Of a DNA stretch of 33,264 bases, positions 17,701 to 22,180 are shown one piece after another; position 1 is the first letter of the stretch; each line of letters begins with the position of its first letter. The notes under the pieces were generated by a model. That model worked only from the letters and a program-made list of their open reading frames with translations, was not told the origin of the DNA and ran no database searches. The translations under genes and the position numbers were made by a program. Source of the stretch: Nocardia carnea (lineage in GTDB: Bacteria > Actinomycetota > Actinomycetes > Mycobacteriales > Mycobacteriaceae); the NCBI RefSeq assembly GCF_029868325.1, contig NZ_JARWNW010000289.1, forward strand, positions 1 to 33,264. Reading direction: 5' to 3'.

Positions 17701-18114
17701 GGCGAGCTGGGTGAGCAGCACGCCCGGCATGGACACCGCCGCCGAACGCAGCACCCGCTCCGACGGCGCGTCCGAGGTCTCGGCCTCATCGTCGGCGAGA
17801 TCGTCCTCCAGCATCCAGGCCACCGGGTCGAAACCGACCGGGCGCACCGTGAGCAGCTGATCGGCGACCGGCTCCAGCAGCGCGGCGGCCTCGTTGACCA
17901 GCGCGGTCAGGTCCGGCTCCAGCGCCGCGTCGCGGGCGATTTCGGACAGCTCTCCCAGCCAGCTGGCCCCTTGCCCGCCGAAGGCCAGGGCGTAGGGGGT
18001 GCCTGCGCGCAACTGGTCCAGCAGCGGCGTGCGATTCGTCTCGGAGACAGTCCGGCCCGCGGTCGCGTTCACCCGATATCCGGAACCGGACGCGGTGCTC
18101 TCGTTAATCGTCAA
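8773..18114 (-). CDS. fas: Type I fatty acid synthase (multifunctional FAS-I)
   Basis: One 3,113-residue polypeptide carries every activity for de novo synthesis of acyl-CoAs in the cytoplasm. Domains in order: acyltransferase (GHSQG, Ser162); enoyl reductase (~430-700, LTGRSPILLAGMTPTTVDAK); dehydratase hot-dog (~1240-1330, GDHNPIHTSD); malonyl/palmitoyl transferase (~1360-1740, GHSVGEY near 1464); an Ala/Pro linker; ACP (GVSSRRNQ, with Ser1830 the probable phosphopantetheine site); ketoreductase (~2135-2300, VTGASKGSIAAAVAG); and ketosynthase (~2550-3040, Cys2738 in AACATAA, His2890 in KHDTST, His2931 in TGHAKGG). Order and length match mycobacterial FAS-I, and no catalytic residue looks lost. 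The start is TTG 18114; the resulting N-terminus (MTI) resembles known homologues. It is transcribed with acpS from the repeat-containing region upstream. Confidence 0.97.
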   Translation of the reverse strand: MTINESTASGSGYRVNATAGRTVSETNRTPLLDQLRAGTPYALAFGGQGASWLGELSEIARDAALEPDLTALVNEAAALLEPVADQLLTVRPVGFDPVAWMLEDDLADDEAETSDAPSERVLRSAAVSMPGVLLTQLAALRALRLQGLDPAEFAPVSIVGHSQGLLAATAVKTCGQRDAEMLAIGQLVGAAAGLVARRRGLMPVGERSSMVAVSNIDPDELRGVLDEVFEGADPLSAAVLSIRNGRRRVVLSGTPEALQRVRQRCAQLNAEQDRERAAKQRGGAVFAPVFEDLEVDVAFHHPALGDTVELVAGWAAQCGLDTELAGQMARDILVEPVDWVATVDEMVDAGAEWILDLGPGDLLSRVSGSALKGSGVGMVAVATRAGQRNLLTPGATPEVAQPWTAFAPKPVRLPNGRIVVETAFTRLTGRSPILLAGMTPTTVDAKIVAAAANAGHWAELAGGGQVTEQIFADRVEELKELLHPGRQVQFNSLFLDPYLWKLQLGGKRLVQKARAAGAPFDGVIVTAGIPELEEAVALIEELTEVGIGHVAFKPGTVAQIRAVLRIAAEVPAYPVIMHIEGGKAGGHHSWEDLDDLLLETYAELRAHENVVVCVGGGIGTPERATEYLTGAWSAAHGYPAMPLDGVLVGTAAMATLEATTAPEVKQLLVDTPGTPDWVGAGTASGGMASGRSQLGADIHEIDNAASRTGRLLDEVAGDADAVAQRRAEIIAALDATAKPYFGDVAAMTYLAWLERYVELAVGQECRADFDCGSDLGDAITASTRSVWLDISWRDRFAEMLQRAEARLAPADRGEIDSLFRDEDLENPAAALARLAEQYPASAQTLLHPADVPFFIALCKTPGKPVNFVPVVDQDVRRWWRSDSLWQAHDPRYSADQVCVIPGTVAVAGITRVDEPVGELLDRFEQDAAYALVRDGVVPAAVDARRVAAVTSGPIDVVLAAPDMHWSGRATVNPVHRLGDLHEWTVDEKGAVHPPTGATLVETEGPEAEHSYVELSVPLAAGHSVRIRITVPVTVYNGGSPVVSEADADAAMSALLAVAAGQTLPEVKGNIAHVNLAWTPDLIADHAGVTGAGLPANLSTLGRTVPDVLVGACWPAVFAVLGAARTESDTSVIEGMLDLVHLDHQVELLRELPDVTSILVVRAESGTVVDTDLGRVVEVNVTVGEMRDQGLDVVPLARLAERFAIRGRSGAGELTDPPRAAGTVSAEAGETPRRRRRDVTMVAPRSMAAFAAVSGDHNPIHTSDAAAKLAGLGSPIVHGMWLSAAAQHAVSAVDPQAAVPARTLTAWTTRFLGMVRPGAEIDVRVERVAVDAGAEIIEVSCRAGGDLVMTATGRTAAPKTVYAFPGQGIQRKGMGLDARTRSKAAKAIWDRADKHTREALGFSILAVVRDNPTYLKARGVEHRHPDGVLHLTQFTQVAMATLGVAQVAELREAGAFVEGSLLAGHSVGEYNALAAVAGVLPLEAVLEVVFQRGSAMHELVPRDAQGRSDYRMAAIRPSQIGLPDDEVIDFVAGVGAAAGEFLEVVNLNLRGSQYAIAGTVAGLDALEAEIERRRDEFGGKRAFILVPGIDVPFHSTVLRKGVPEFRGKLEQLLPAELHPEVLVGRYIPNLVPRPFSLEREFVAEIADLVPSEPLAAVLADFDSWSQRPSELCRVVLIELLAWQFASPVRWIETQDLLFGELGVERFVEVGLGATPTVANLASQTLKLPDFTTATVEVLNIEREAAVVYSTDTDPAPVEEPVEEVAEAPAAAAAPAAAPAAPAPAATGGPRPDDIAFTAADATRVLIALWTKLRLDQIGPVDTIEGLCDGVSSRRNQLLVDLGSELSLGAIDGAADADMGALSATVERLARTYKPFGSVLSDAINDHLRKVFGPSGKRPAAIAERVTKVWELGDGWASHITAEVSLGTREGASVRGGDLGGLVSGALTDGASVDAAIDAAVQTVAARRGVSVALPAAGGSAGGTVDAAALGEFTEQITGKDGVLASAARLVLEQLGLNEQVSAVETTDDGLVDLVSAELGSDWPRLVAPAFDARKAVLIDDRWATAREDLARLWLGDDADTAQQPVDGFLGAGEAVAAQADWWRQRAVHEARSVLAGHYERIATAARDEAGAGEWTGEIAVVTGASKGSIAAAVAGCLLGGGATVIVTTSRLDDHRLGFYRDLYRANARQGAALWVVPANMASYTDIDALIEWVGTEQVDNAGGAKIKTKDAFTPTLLLPFAAPRVAGDLSDAGARAEMEMRVLLWSVERLIGGLSKLGADHDVDAKLHVVLPGSPNRGLFGGDGAYGEAKAALDAVVAKWRAEKTWAARVTLVHALIGWVRGTGLMGHNDPMVEAVEQAGVQTWSTGEIAGELLKWATAQARSVSESGPQQVDLTGGLAEAKLDLPELARQAQEAAEAEAAEVTEESDAPRISALPAPPTLTSALPVPEWGTVTADLSDMVVIVGAGELGPYGSARTRFEMEVSDELSAAGVLELAWTTGMVAWENEPKPGWYDTESGDYVPEAELAERYHDAVVERCGIRRYEDDAAMVDNSSPLMTSVFLDQDLAFTVGSEAEARAFHAAAPEHTVITPIADSGDWTVTRKAGTEIRVPRRAKLSRTVGGQIPTGWDPTVWGISADMASSIDRVALWNIACTVDAFVGSGFDPSELMSWVHPSLVANTQGTGMGGMSSMRSLYVDNLLGEPRPNDILQEALPNVALAHVVQSYVGSYGAMVHPVAACATAAVSVEEGVDKIKLGKAEVVVAGGFDDLGIEGIVGFGDMSATADSAAMSAKGISDRYFSRANDRRRGGFVESQGGGTVLLARGDIALEMGLPVLGVVAYAQSFADGVHTSIPAPGLGALGAGRGGRESRFAAELRKLGVGPDDIAVISKHDTSTAANDPNESELHERLAAAIGRSDGAPLFVVSQKSLTGHAKGGAAAFQLIGLCQVLENGVVPPNRSLDCVDDKMREYSHLVWLREALRFGDRFPLKAGLVTSLGFGHVSGLLAVVHPQAFVQAIEPARRDEYQRRAQERQLAGRQRIVEAMCGGAALYERPADRRFGGDGTPAAQVRGLEAEMLLSETARLGDGIYQVDGAGCETGRFVGGDTDAAAAGTP

Positions 18115-18225
18115 GACGCTTCGACTTTCTCTCGGTGGCGACAGGTCTGCGGAGACTTCCCCGGCTCCCCGGCCGCGCGCGGGAATCCCACGCTCGACGG
18201 CCTGATATCAGCGAGGATTCCACAA

Positions 18226-18249
18226 AATCATGAGGGAACCCTCACGTTT
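18226..18249. promoter_or_regulatory. fas operator-like repeat 1 (nearest fas)
   Basis: AATCATGA (18226-18233) and TCACGTTT (18242-18249) are separated by 8 nt. Each arm differs at one position from the perfect copy at 18309-18331. The core TGAGGG-AA-CCCTCA (18231-18244) is itself a perfect palindrome. The proximal arm is ~110 bp from the fas start. Confidence 0.5.
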
Positions 18250-18308
18250 GCCACCCCGCGCGTCCCTTACCCATCGGTATTCATGCACATCCGTACCAGA
18301 ATGCCCCG

Positions 18309-18331
18309 AAACATGATCCTCCCTCATGTTT
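18309..18331. promoter_or_regulatory. fas operator-like repeat 2 (perfect)
   Basis: AAACATGA (18309-18316) and TCATGTTT (18324-18331) form a perfect 8-bp inverted repeat with a 7-nt spacer. Symmetry this exact, repeated nearby, suggests a dimeric regulator such as a TetR-family protein. In mycobacteria the TetR-type activator FasR binds repeated sites upstream of fas-acpS. Confidence 0.6.
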
Positions 18332-18366
18332 GAACCCGCAGGTGAGGGCGCGTCCTTACCGCGGCG

Positions 18367-18388
18367 AAACATGAGCACCCCTCATATT
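18367..18388. promoter_or_regulatory. fas operator-like repeat 3
   Basis: AAACATGA (18367-18374), identical to the left arm of repeat 2, is followed after 7 nt by TCATATTG, which matches 6 of 8 positions of the right arm. Its centre is 58 bp from that of repeat 2. Confidence 0.45.
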
Positions 18389-18477
18389 GGCGGTTATCTA
18401 ATCGTTATAATCGCAGGTGGGGTTACCGGTCAGTACAAAACCCCGGCCCACGTCTTCGCGATCACGCTGCGGCCCGG

Positions 18478-18483
18478 TAGAGT
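18478..18483 (+). promoter_or_regulatory. Candidate -10 box for tRNA-Leu
   Basis: TAGAGT fits TANNNT and lies 20 nt before the mature tRNA 5' end, leaving a short leader for RNase P. The -35 region (TTCGCG at 18455-18460) is poor. Confidence 0.35.
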
Positions 18484-18503
18484 TTGGACGGTCGTACCAT
18501 CAC

Positions 18504-18585
18504 GCGCGAGTGGCGGAATTGGCAGACGCGCCAGATTTAGGTTCTGGTGTCCACGGACGTGGGGGTTCAAGTCCCCCCTCGCGCA
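18504..18585 (+). tRNA. tRNA-Leu (anticodon UAG)
   Basis: This 82-nt class II tRNA has a 7-bp acceptor stem GCGCGAG (18504-18510) / CTCGCGC (18578-18584) and discriminator A18585. The anticodon arm is CCAGA (18531-18535) / TCTGG (18543-18547) with loop TTTAGGT, giving anticodon TAG at 18538-18540. A variable arm and a GGGGG-TTCAAGT-CCCCC T-arm (18561-18576) complete the cloverleaf. CCA is not encoded. It reads CUA and probably other CUN leucine codons. A palindromic hairpin (18593-18610) follows immediately as terminator. Its 3' end is duplicated at 19724-19806. Confidence 0.95.
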
Positions 18586-18644
18586 CAAGCTGCCCAGCAA
18601 ATTTGCTGGGTTTGCGTGCCGTGTATTCGAGCGCACTCGAACAC
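18562..18644 (+). repeat. 83-bp direct repeat, copy A (tRNA-Leu tail)
   Basis: The repeat starts in the T-arm of tRNA-Leu and runs 59 bp past the gene. The core 18574-18610 (37 nt) is identical to 19735-19771. Overall about 74 of 84 aligned columns match copy B, with two 1-nt gaps. The copy contains two hairpins: CCCAGCA-AATT-TGCTGGG (18593-18610) and TTCGAG-CGCA-CTCGAA (18626-18641). Confidence 0.85.
18593..18610 (+). terminator. tRNA-Leu terminator hairpin
   Basis: A perfect 18-bp palindrome (7-bp stem, AATT loop) begins 8 nt after the tRNA and is followed by TTT. A second hairpin at 18626-18641 may act with it as a double terminator. Confidence 0.7.
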
Positions 18645-18835
18645 ACGAAGGTTACCCGGTAAAATGCGCACCCACCTGCAAGAACTCTTGGCAGATCCGC
18701 CAGGATCGACCGTCCCCCACCGGGCCGGGGCCGTCCACGCGGCACGATCGGAGGCGACGGTGATCCCTCACTGATTCCCCCGCAGGCGCCCATGGAACAG
18801 CTGATTCGCGGCCCACTGCCGAAGGCGCCGGGGCT
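18645..18835. other. Left part of the repeat-bounded segment, no gene recognised
   Basis: No ORF with a plausible start and composition is visible on either strand. Candidate reading frames are short Arg/Pro/Gly-rich shadows. No strong hairpin beyond the repeat was noticed. Confidence 0.5.
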
Positions 18836-18955
18836 CTACTTACGGATCCAGCTGCGGCCACCACGCCTGATAAAGGCGCCTGTACCCTCGGCCCGTTGCC
18901 AGTGGATGCGCTGCCACATCCGCCGACGAAGCAGCGGATGGCAATCAGTGACCAT
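18836..18955 (-). CDS. Possible tiny basic ORF (39 aa)
   Basis: ATG 18955 opens a 39-codon frame encoding a strongly basic, Trp/Arg-rich peptide (contains RRRMWQRIHWQRAEG and ends SWIRK). GAGG lies only 2 nt upstream, which is too close for a good ribosome binding site. The ATG is 4 bp after the stop of the preceding 27-codon frame, so the two could be coupled downstream of the membrane protein gene. There is no recognised family; it could be chance or a decayed gene. Confidence 0.2.
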   Translation of the reverse strand: MVTDCHPLLRRRMWQRIHWQRAEGTGAFIRRGGRSWIRK

Positions 18956-18959
18956 CACC

Positions 18960-19043
18960 TCACGCCGCTACCCCGGCGAGATCGGCAGCCGCCTGCATAT
19001 AGTCAGGATTTCCCGCGCAGAGTAATGCGTCCGCTCGGTCCAC
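18960..19043 (-). CDS. Possible tiny ORF (27 aa)
   Basis: GTG 19043 opens a 27-codon frame (MDRADALLCAGNPDYMQAAA and seven more residues) lying 23 bp after the membrane protein stop on the same strand. The peptide is acidic and Ala-rich and looks more protein-like than the neighbouring shadow frames. There is no clear ribosome binding site and no family recognised. It may be the degenerate tail of a lost gene. Confidence 0.2.
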   Translation of the reverse strand: MDRADALLCAGNPDYMQAAADLAGVAA

Positions 19044-19066
19044 CGGAGACTCGACCGGTGCCGGGG

Positions 19067-19492
19067 TCAGGCCCCTTTGCCGTAGCGCACCCGCAGCACG
19101 AAACCATAGATCAAGGTACCGCCGCCGGCGACGGCAAGGGGTGCAGCCCAGTACATATTGCTCTGGTCGCTTTCCTGTTCCGCTTTGACGTCGTCGTAGG
19201 AAAGCTCGGTCCTCGACTCGCCCTTGATCTCTACGCAGGTGTCGCCGCGCTCCATTTTGGTGCTGTTGCAGGTGGGCCCTGCCTCGGGGTCGGCCGTGTA
19301 ACCGACCATGAAAAAGATTCCGCCGAGGAGGAGCGCAACGCCGCCCAGCGGGCGAAGCCACGAACCGCGAGATGCCAGCTTTCTTGCCTTCTCGGCCTGA
19401 TCCGGCCCTGTACTGCCCTGGTTCGGCCCTGCCGCATTGCCCGGGTCCGGGCGCAGCCACGCGGCATCGTTGGGTGGCTGAATGTAGTTCAC
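19067..19492 (-). CDS. Hypothetical two-helix membrane protein
   Basis: The protein is about 141 residues. It has a polar, Pro/Asn/Gln-rich cytoplasmic N-terminus (1-45) and a first membrane helix at about 49-67 (GGVALLLGGIFFMVGY). An outside loop with two Cys (in GPTCNST and GDTCVEI, a possible disulfide) follows. After a charged stretch a second helix spans about 115-133, and the tail is short and basic. GTG 19492 is preferred; GTG 19504 would add four residues but sits directly against its only purine-rich sequence. I recognise no family. It is the sole convincing gene inside the tRNA-Leu repeat-bounded segment. Confidence 0.65.
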   Translation of the reverse strand: MNYIQPPNDAAWLRPDPGNAAGPNQGSTGPDQAEKARKLASRGSWLRPLGGVALLLGGIFFMVGYTADPEAGPTCNSTKMERGDTCVEIKGESRTELSYDDVKAEQESDQSNMYWAAPLAVAGGGTLIYGFVLRVRYGKGA

Positions 19493-19504
19493 GGTGTCCC
19501 CCAC

Positions 19505-19723
19505 TTCCCCTGCTGATATGTCGCCTGCTCGATATCGAGGGTCAGCCTATGAAACCCCAAGGGGGCCGGCAAATTCGAAGTTGTTCAGAGGCGGGTTCTC
19601 GCCCCTGCAACCCACGCTACTTCCACCGTGCGCCACCGCAAACCAGCGCTTGATCCTCTCGATCAACATCACCTACCGTTCGATGTGATCGAACACACCG
19701 AATCGGTAAATCTGCCGCACTGA
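19505..19723. other. Intergenic stretch with two inverted repeats
   Basis: No gene is supported. TTGATC (19650-19655) / GATCAA (19661-19666), and 11 bp later GTTCGAT (19678-19684) / ATCGAAC (19688-19694), are two adjacent perfect inverted repeats just before repeat copy B. The promoter of the membrane protein gene must lie near 19500-19560 but was not recognised. Confidence 0.4.
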
Positions 19724-19806
19724 GGGGTACAAGTCCCCCTCGCGCACAAGCTGCCCAGCAAATTTGCTGGGGTCTGCGATCCGTACATTCGAGCCCGCTC
19801 GAACAC
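19724..19806 (+). repeat. 83-bp direct repeat, copy B (tRNA-Leu 3' fragment)
   Basis: This copy begins with a degraded T-arm of tRNA-Leu (loop TACAAGT instead of TTCAAGT, one C lost from the stem), followed by the exact acceptor 3' strand. No anticodon or D arm precedes it, so it is not a functional tRNA. Both hairpins are preserved: 19754-19771 is identical to copy A, while TTCGAG/CTCGAA (19788-19803) keeps its stem with a different loop (CCCG). It ends 3 bp before the AraC stop. Confidence 0.85.
19754..19771. terminator. Palindromic hairpin, probable terminator of the AraC gene
   Basis: The same 18-bp palindrome as after tRNA-Leu. On the minus strand it lies 38 bp beyond the AraC stop codon, behind the smaller TTCGAG/CTCGAA hairpin, so the pair could end AraC transcription. 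Confidence 0.5.
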
Positions 19807-19808
19807 GT

Positions 19809-20585
19809 TCACCATTCGATTTCGGTGCCCGCGTGGAGGTAGCGCCCGGGCGTGGTACCGACGGTGCGGCGGAACGCTGCGAGGAACGCGCTGGCACTCG
19901 TGTATCCGACGGCATGCGCGGCCTGGGACACCGTGCAGCCCTCGGCGAGGAACGGCAGGGCGGCGCGCAGCCGCATATGGGTGCGCCAACGGTCGAAGCT
20001 CATCCCTGTGTCCCGAACGAAGAGCCTGGTCAGAGTCCGTCGGCTCACTCCGATGGATTGTGCGTGGGCGTCGAGGCTGCGGGAATCCGCGGGGTCGGCG
20101 AGCAAGGTGTCGGCCACGGCGCGTACCCGTTCGTCGATGGGCTCCGGCACGTCGATCGGCAGCGCCGGTACGGGGTGCAGTAGATCCAGCACCACTGCTT
20201 CGGCGCGCAGTCGCGCGTCCGCGGCGAGGTCCCGGCGGGTCAAATGGGTGATCAGCTGGGCCAGCAGGGTATCGACGCCGACCGCGGTGGGCTCGGCCCA
20301 GTCCAGTGCGCATCGCGCCGGGTCGAGGTAGAGGCTGCACAGCACCGCGTCACGGGTGGCGCCGGTCCGGTGCACTACTCCCGCCGGCAGCCACAGCGCC
20401 CGGGTCGGCGGCAGCACCCAGTACGCATCGCCGACGGCAACGCCGAGCACCCCGCGACGCGTCCACGCCAGCTGATGGTGGGTGTGACTGTGGGCGGCGA
20501 TCCACTCTCCGGATGTCAGCTGGAATTGCCCGACGATGATCACTCCCCCGCCGGGCGGGTCGAAGGAATGGGCGGAGTCCAGCAT
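19809..20585 (-). CDS. AraC family regulator divergent from an MFS exporter
   Basis: This 258-residue protein has an N-terminal cupin sensor domain (about 1-100). The segment HSHTHHQLAWTRRGVL and the later LPPTRALWLPAGVVH are the two cupin motifs of the YeaM/NimR-like subgroup. A C-terminal AraC DNA-binding domain (about 150-250) follows, with helix-turn-helices around VSRRTLTRLFVRDTGMSF and the second motif AVGYTSASAFLAAFRRTVGTTPGRY. The start is ATG 20585. It is divergent from the MFS gene, the same layout as NimR with the drug exporter NimT in E. coli, so control of that exporter is likely. The inducer is unknown. Its 3' end abuts repeat copy B. Confidence 0.9.
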   Translation of the reverse strand: MLDSAHSFDPPGGGVIIVGQFQLTSGEWIAAHSHTHHQLAWTRRGVLGVAVGDAYWVLPPTRALWLPAGVVHRTGATRDAVLCSLYLDPARCALDWAEPTAVGVDTLLAQLITHLTRRDLAADARLRAEAVVLDLLHPVPALPIDVPEPIDERVRAVADTLLADPADSRSLDAHAQSIGVSRRTLTRLFVRDTGMSFDRWRTHMRLRAALPFLAEGCTVSQAAHAVGYTSASAFLAAFRRTVGTTPGRYLHAGTEIEW

Positions 20586-20690
20586 GACGACAGCTTATGT
20601 CCTCAACGCGATACTGTTCGGCCTCGCCGCGTATTGTGGCCAGCACCTGCCGGCACATAGCGTCGAGGAGTGCTGAAAAACCTTTCTTGT

Positions 20691-20704
20691 CACCATATTT
20701 GGTG
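20691..20704. promoter_or_regulatory. Inverted repeat in the AraC-MFS intergenic region
   Basis: CACCA (20691-20695) and TGGTG (20700-20704) are separated by TATT, in a local AT-rich patch. It lies 36 bp before the chosen MFS start, overlapping a -35-like TTGTCA (20687-20692). It could be a binding site of the divergent AraC regulator, although AraC sites are more often direct repeats. Confidence 0.3.
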
Positions 20705-20740
20705 CATATCTGCGAAGTCTGGGCATCGGCTGTGCCGTCG

Positions 20741-22180
20741 GTGACCGCTTCCACCGGCCCCGGGCGACGCCGCGCGGCGCTCGTAGTGCTGTGTTTCGTA
20801 CAGTTCATGCTGGTCCTGGACGACACCGTGGTCAGCGTTGCCCTCCCCAGCATCCGCGACGAGCTGGGCTTCAGCGGCCCGGGGCTGGTCTGGGTGGTCA
20901 ACGCCTATTTCCTCGCGTTCGGTGGATTGCTGTTACCGGCCGGGCGCGCGGCCGACCTGTTGGGTCGCCGCCGCGTCTTCCTTCTCGGGGTGGCGCTGTT
21001 CGGTGCCGCCAGTCTGGCGTGCGGGCTCGCCCAGCAGCCATGGCAACTCGTGCTCGGACGGTTCGTTCAGGGAGCGGGGGCGGCCATGGCAAGTCCCGCC
21101 GCACTGTCGTTGATCACCCTGTTGTTCCCCGGTGCCACGGAACGTACGCGGGCACTGGGTATTTGGGGCGGTCTCGCCGCTCTGGGCGGCACTTCGGGAT
21201 TGGTGATCTCCGGCCTGCTGACCGACCTTGCTTCTTGGCGTTCGATCTTCCTCATCAACCTGCCGGTCGCGGCGGTGGCCCTCGTGCTGCTGCCGCGCCT
21301 GACCCCGGAAAGCCGCGCGCGCCACCGGACAGCTCTGGATATCCCCGGGGCCGTTCTGGGCACCGGCGCCGTTGTGTCCCTGGTCTTCGGACTACTGCAT
21401 GCCGGTGAAACGAACTGGACAGACCCCACCGTCGTCGCTGCCCTGTTGACGGCTGTCGTTTTGACCGCCGCTTTCCTGGCGGTGGAATCGAAAGTAGCTC
21501 AGCCGTTGGTACCGAAGGCGTTCCTCGCCGACCGGACGCGTTCGGTCGCCAACGCGGCAACCCTGCTGTTCTCGGTGGCCTTTTTCGCCATGGCTTTCCT
21601 GCTGATGATCCACTTGCAGACGGTCCTCGGATACAGCCCGTTGCAGGCCGGTCTCGCTTATCTGCCCTACGGCGCCGGAATCCTCGCGGGAATGCAGCTG
21701 TGCCCGCATATGAGCACGCGGCTCGGAATGCGGTGGGCGCTGACCCTGTCCTTCCTGATCAGTTCGGCCGGGCTGTTGATGCTGTCCGGTGTGGCGGCGG
21801 GCGATCCGTACGCCACGGGCGTGCTACCGGGCCTGCTCGTCACCAGTCTGGGATGCGGGCTGACCTTGCCACTGCTGGCGGCGGCCGCGGTCACCGGCAC
21901 CACATCGGAGAACGCCGGACTGGGCTCGGCGTTGTTCAGCTCCGTGCAACAGATCGGTGGCGCCATCGGGGTGGCGGTACTGGTCACTGTGGCCGAACGG
22001 CACAGTGGTACCACAGCCGGACCTGTTCGGTCACAGGGCTTTTCCTTCGCGCTCACGATCGCCGCCGCCATTCTCTTCCTCGGCGCCGTCCTCATCGCCA
22101 CGCTGCTCCGAACCCACCGTTCGACGGCACCCTCCACCGCCACTCACACCGATCGGATACCGGCAGCAGGCCAGGACTGA
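20741..22180 (+). CDS. MFS drug exporter, DHA2 (EmrB/QacA) family, 14 TMS
   Basis: This 479-residue proton-coupled exporter has about 14 membrane helices. Helix 1 carries LDDTVVSVALPSI, the D1-type motif of DHA2 transporters. The loop between helices 2 and 3 has motif A (GRAADLLGRRRVFL), and helix 5 has a motif-C-like GGTSGLVISG. The frame is open from 20597, but the extra ~48 residues are Cys/Ser-rich and unlike any MFS N-terminus. Possible GTG starts are at 20702, 20732 and 20741, none with a clear ribosome binding site; 20741 gives a normal short N-tail. The C-terminus overlaps the convergent PucR-type gene by 37 bp. It is probably controlled by the divergent AraC protein. The substrate is unknown. 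Confidence 0.9.
   Translation: MTASTGPGRRRAALVVLCFVQFMLVLDDTVVSVALPSIRDELGFSGPGLVWVVNAYFLAFGGLLLPAGRAADLLGRRRVFLLGVALFGAASLACGLAQQPWQLVLGRFVQGAGAAMASPAALSLITLLFPGATERTRALGIWGGLAALGGTSGLVISGLLTDLASWRSIFLINLPVAAVALVLLPRLTPESRARHRTALDIPGAVLGTGAVVSLVFGLLHAGETNWTDPTVVAALLTAVVLTAAFLAVESKVAQPLVPKAFLADRTRSVANAATLLFSVAFFAMAFLLMIHLQTVLGYSPLQAGLAYLPYGAGILAGMQLCPHMSTRLGMRWALTLSFLISSAGLLMLSGVAAGDPYATGVLPGLLVTSLGCGLTLPLLAAAAVTGTTSENAGLGSALFSSVQQIGGAIGVAVLVTVAERHSGTTAGPVRSQGFSFALTIAAAILFLGAVLIATLLRTHRSTAPSTATHTDRIPAAGQD

Larger units (their letters stand above)
18115..18503. promoter_or_regulatory. fas promoter / regulatory region
   Basis: This 389-bp gap separates the divergent fas and tRNA-Leu genes and holds no supported ORF. 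Three related inverted repeats sit at 18226-18249, 18309-18331 and 18367-18388, plus a lone half-site GTGAGGG at 18342-18348. A possible fas -10 box (TGATAT on the minus strand, 18205-18210) lies just downstream of the nearest repeat and would leave an ~85-nt leader. A consensus TATAAT (18406-18411, plus strand) has no -35 at proper spacing. Upstream of the tRNA, TAGAGT (18478-18483) is a candidate -10. Confidence 0.6.
18562..19806. other. Repeat-bounded segment at the tRNA-Leu 3' end (possible element remnant)
   Basis: About 1.16 kb separates the two copies of the 83-bp repeat, one of which is the true tRNA-Leu 3' end. Integrating elements that use tyrosine recombinases commonly leave this arrangement (attL/attR) at tRNA genes. 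The segment contains only a small membrane protein gene and perhaps two tiny ORFs, with no integrase, replication or transfer gene. If it is an element, it is a strongly reduced remnant. The alternative is simple duplication of a terminator module, since the repeat also lies at the end of the AraC gene. Confidence 0.3.

Noticed and set aside
18406..18411. Perfect TATAAT as the tRNA-Leu promoter
   Set aside because: No -35 hexamer lies at 16-19 bp, and the tRNA is nearly 100 bp downstream. TAGAGT at 18478 is better placed.
18430..18793. Minus-strand ORFs across tRNA-Leu (peptides such as CARGDLNPHVRG)
   Set aside because: These are antisense translations of a tRNA gene, a familiar annotation artefact. 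The cloverleaf on the plus strand is unambiguous.
19669..20340. Long minus-strand ORF of 223 codons across copy B and the AraC gene
   Set aside because: It is an out-of-frame Arg/Pro-rich shadow of the AraC gene whose end again translates the tRNA-derived repeat.
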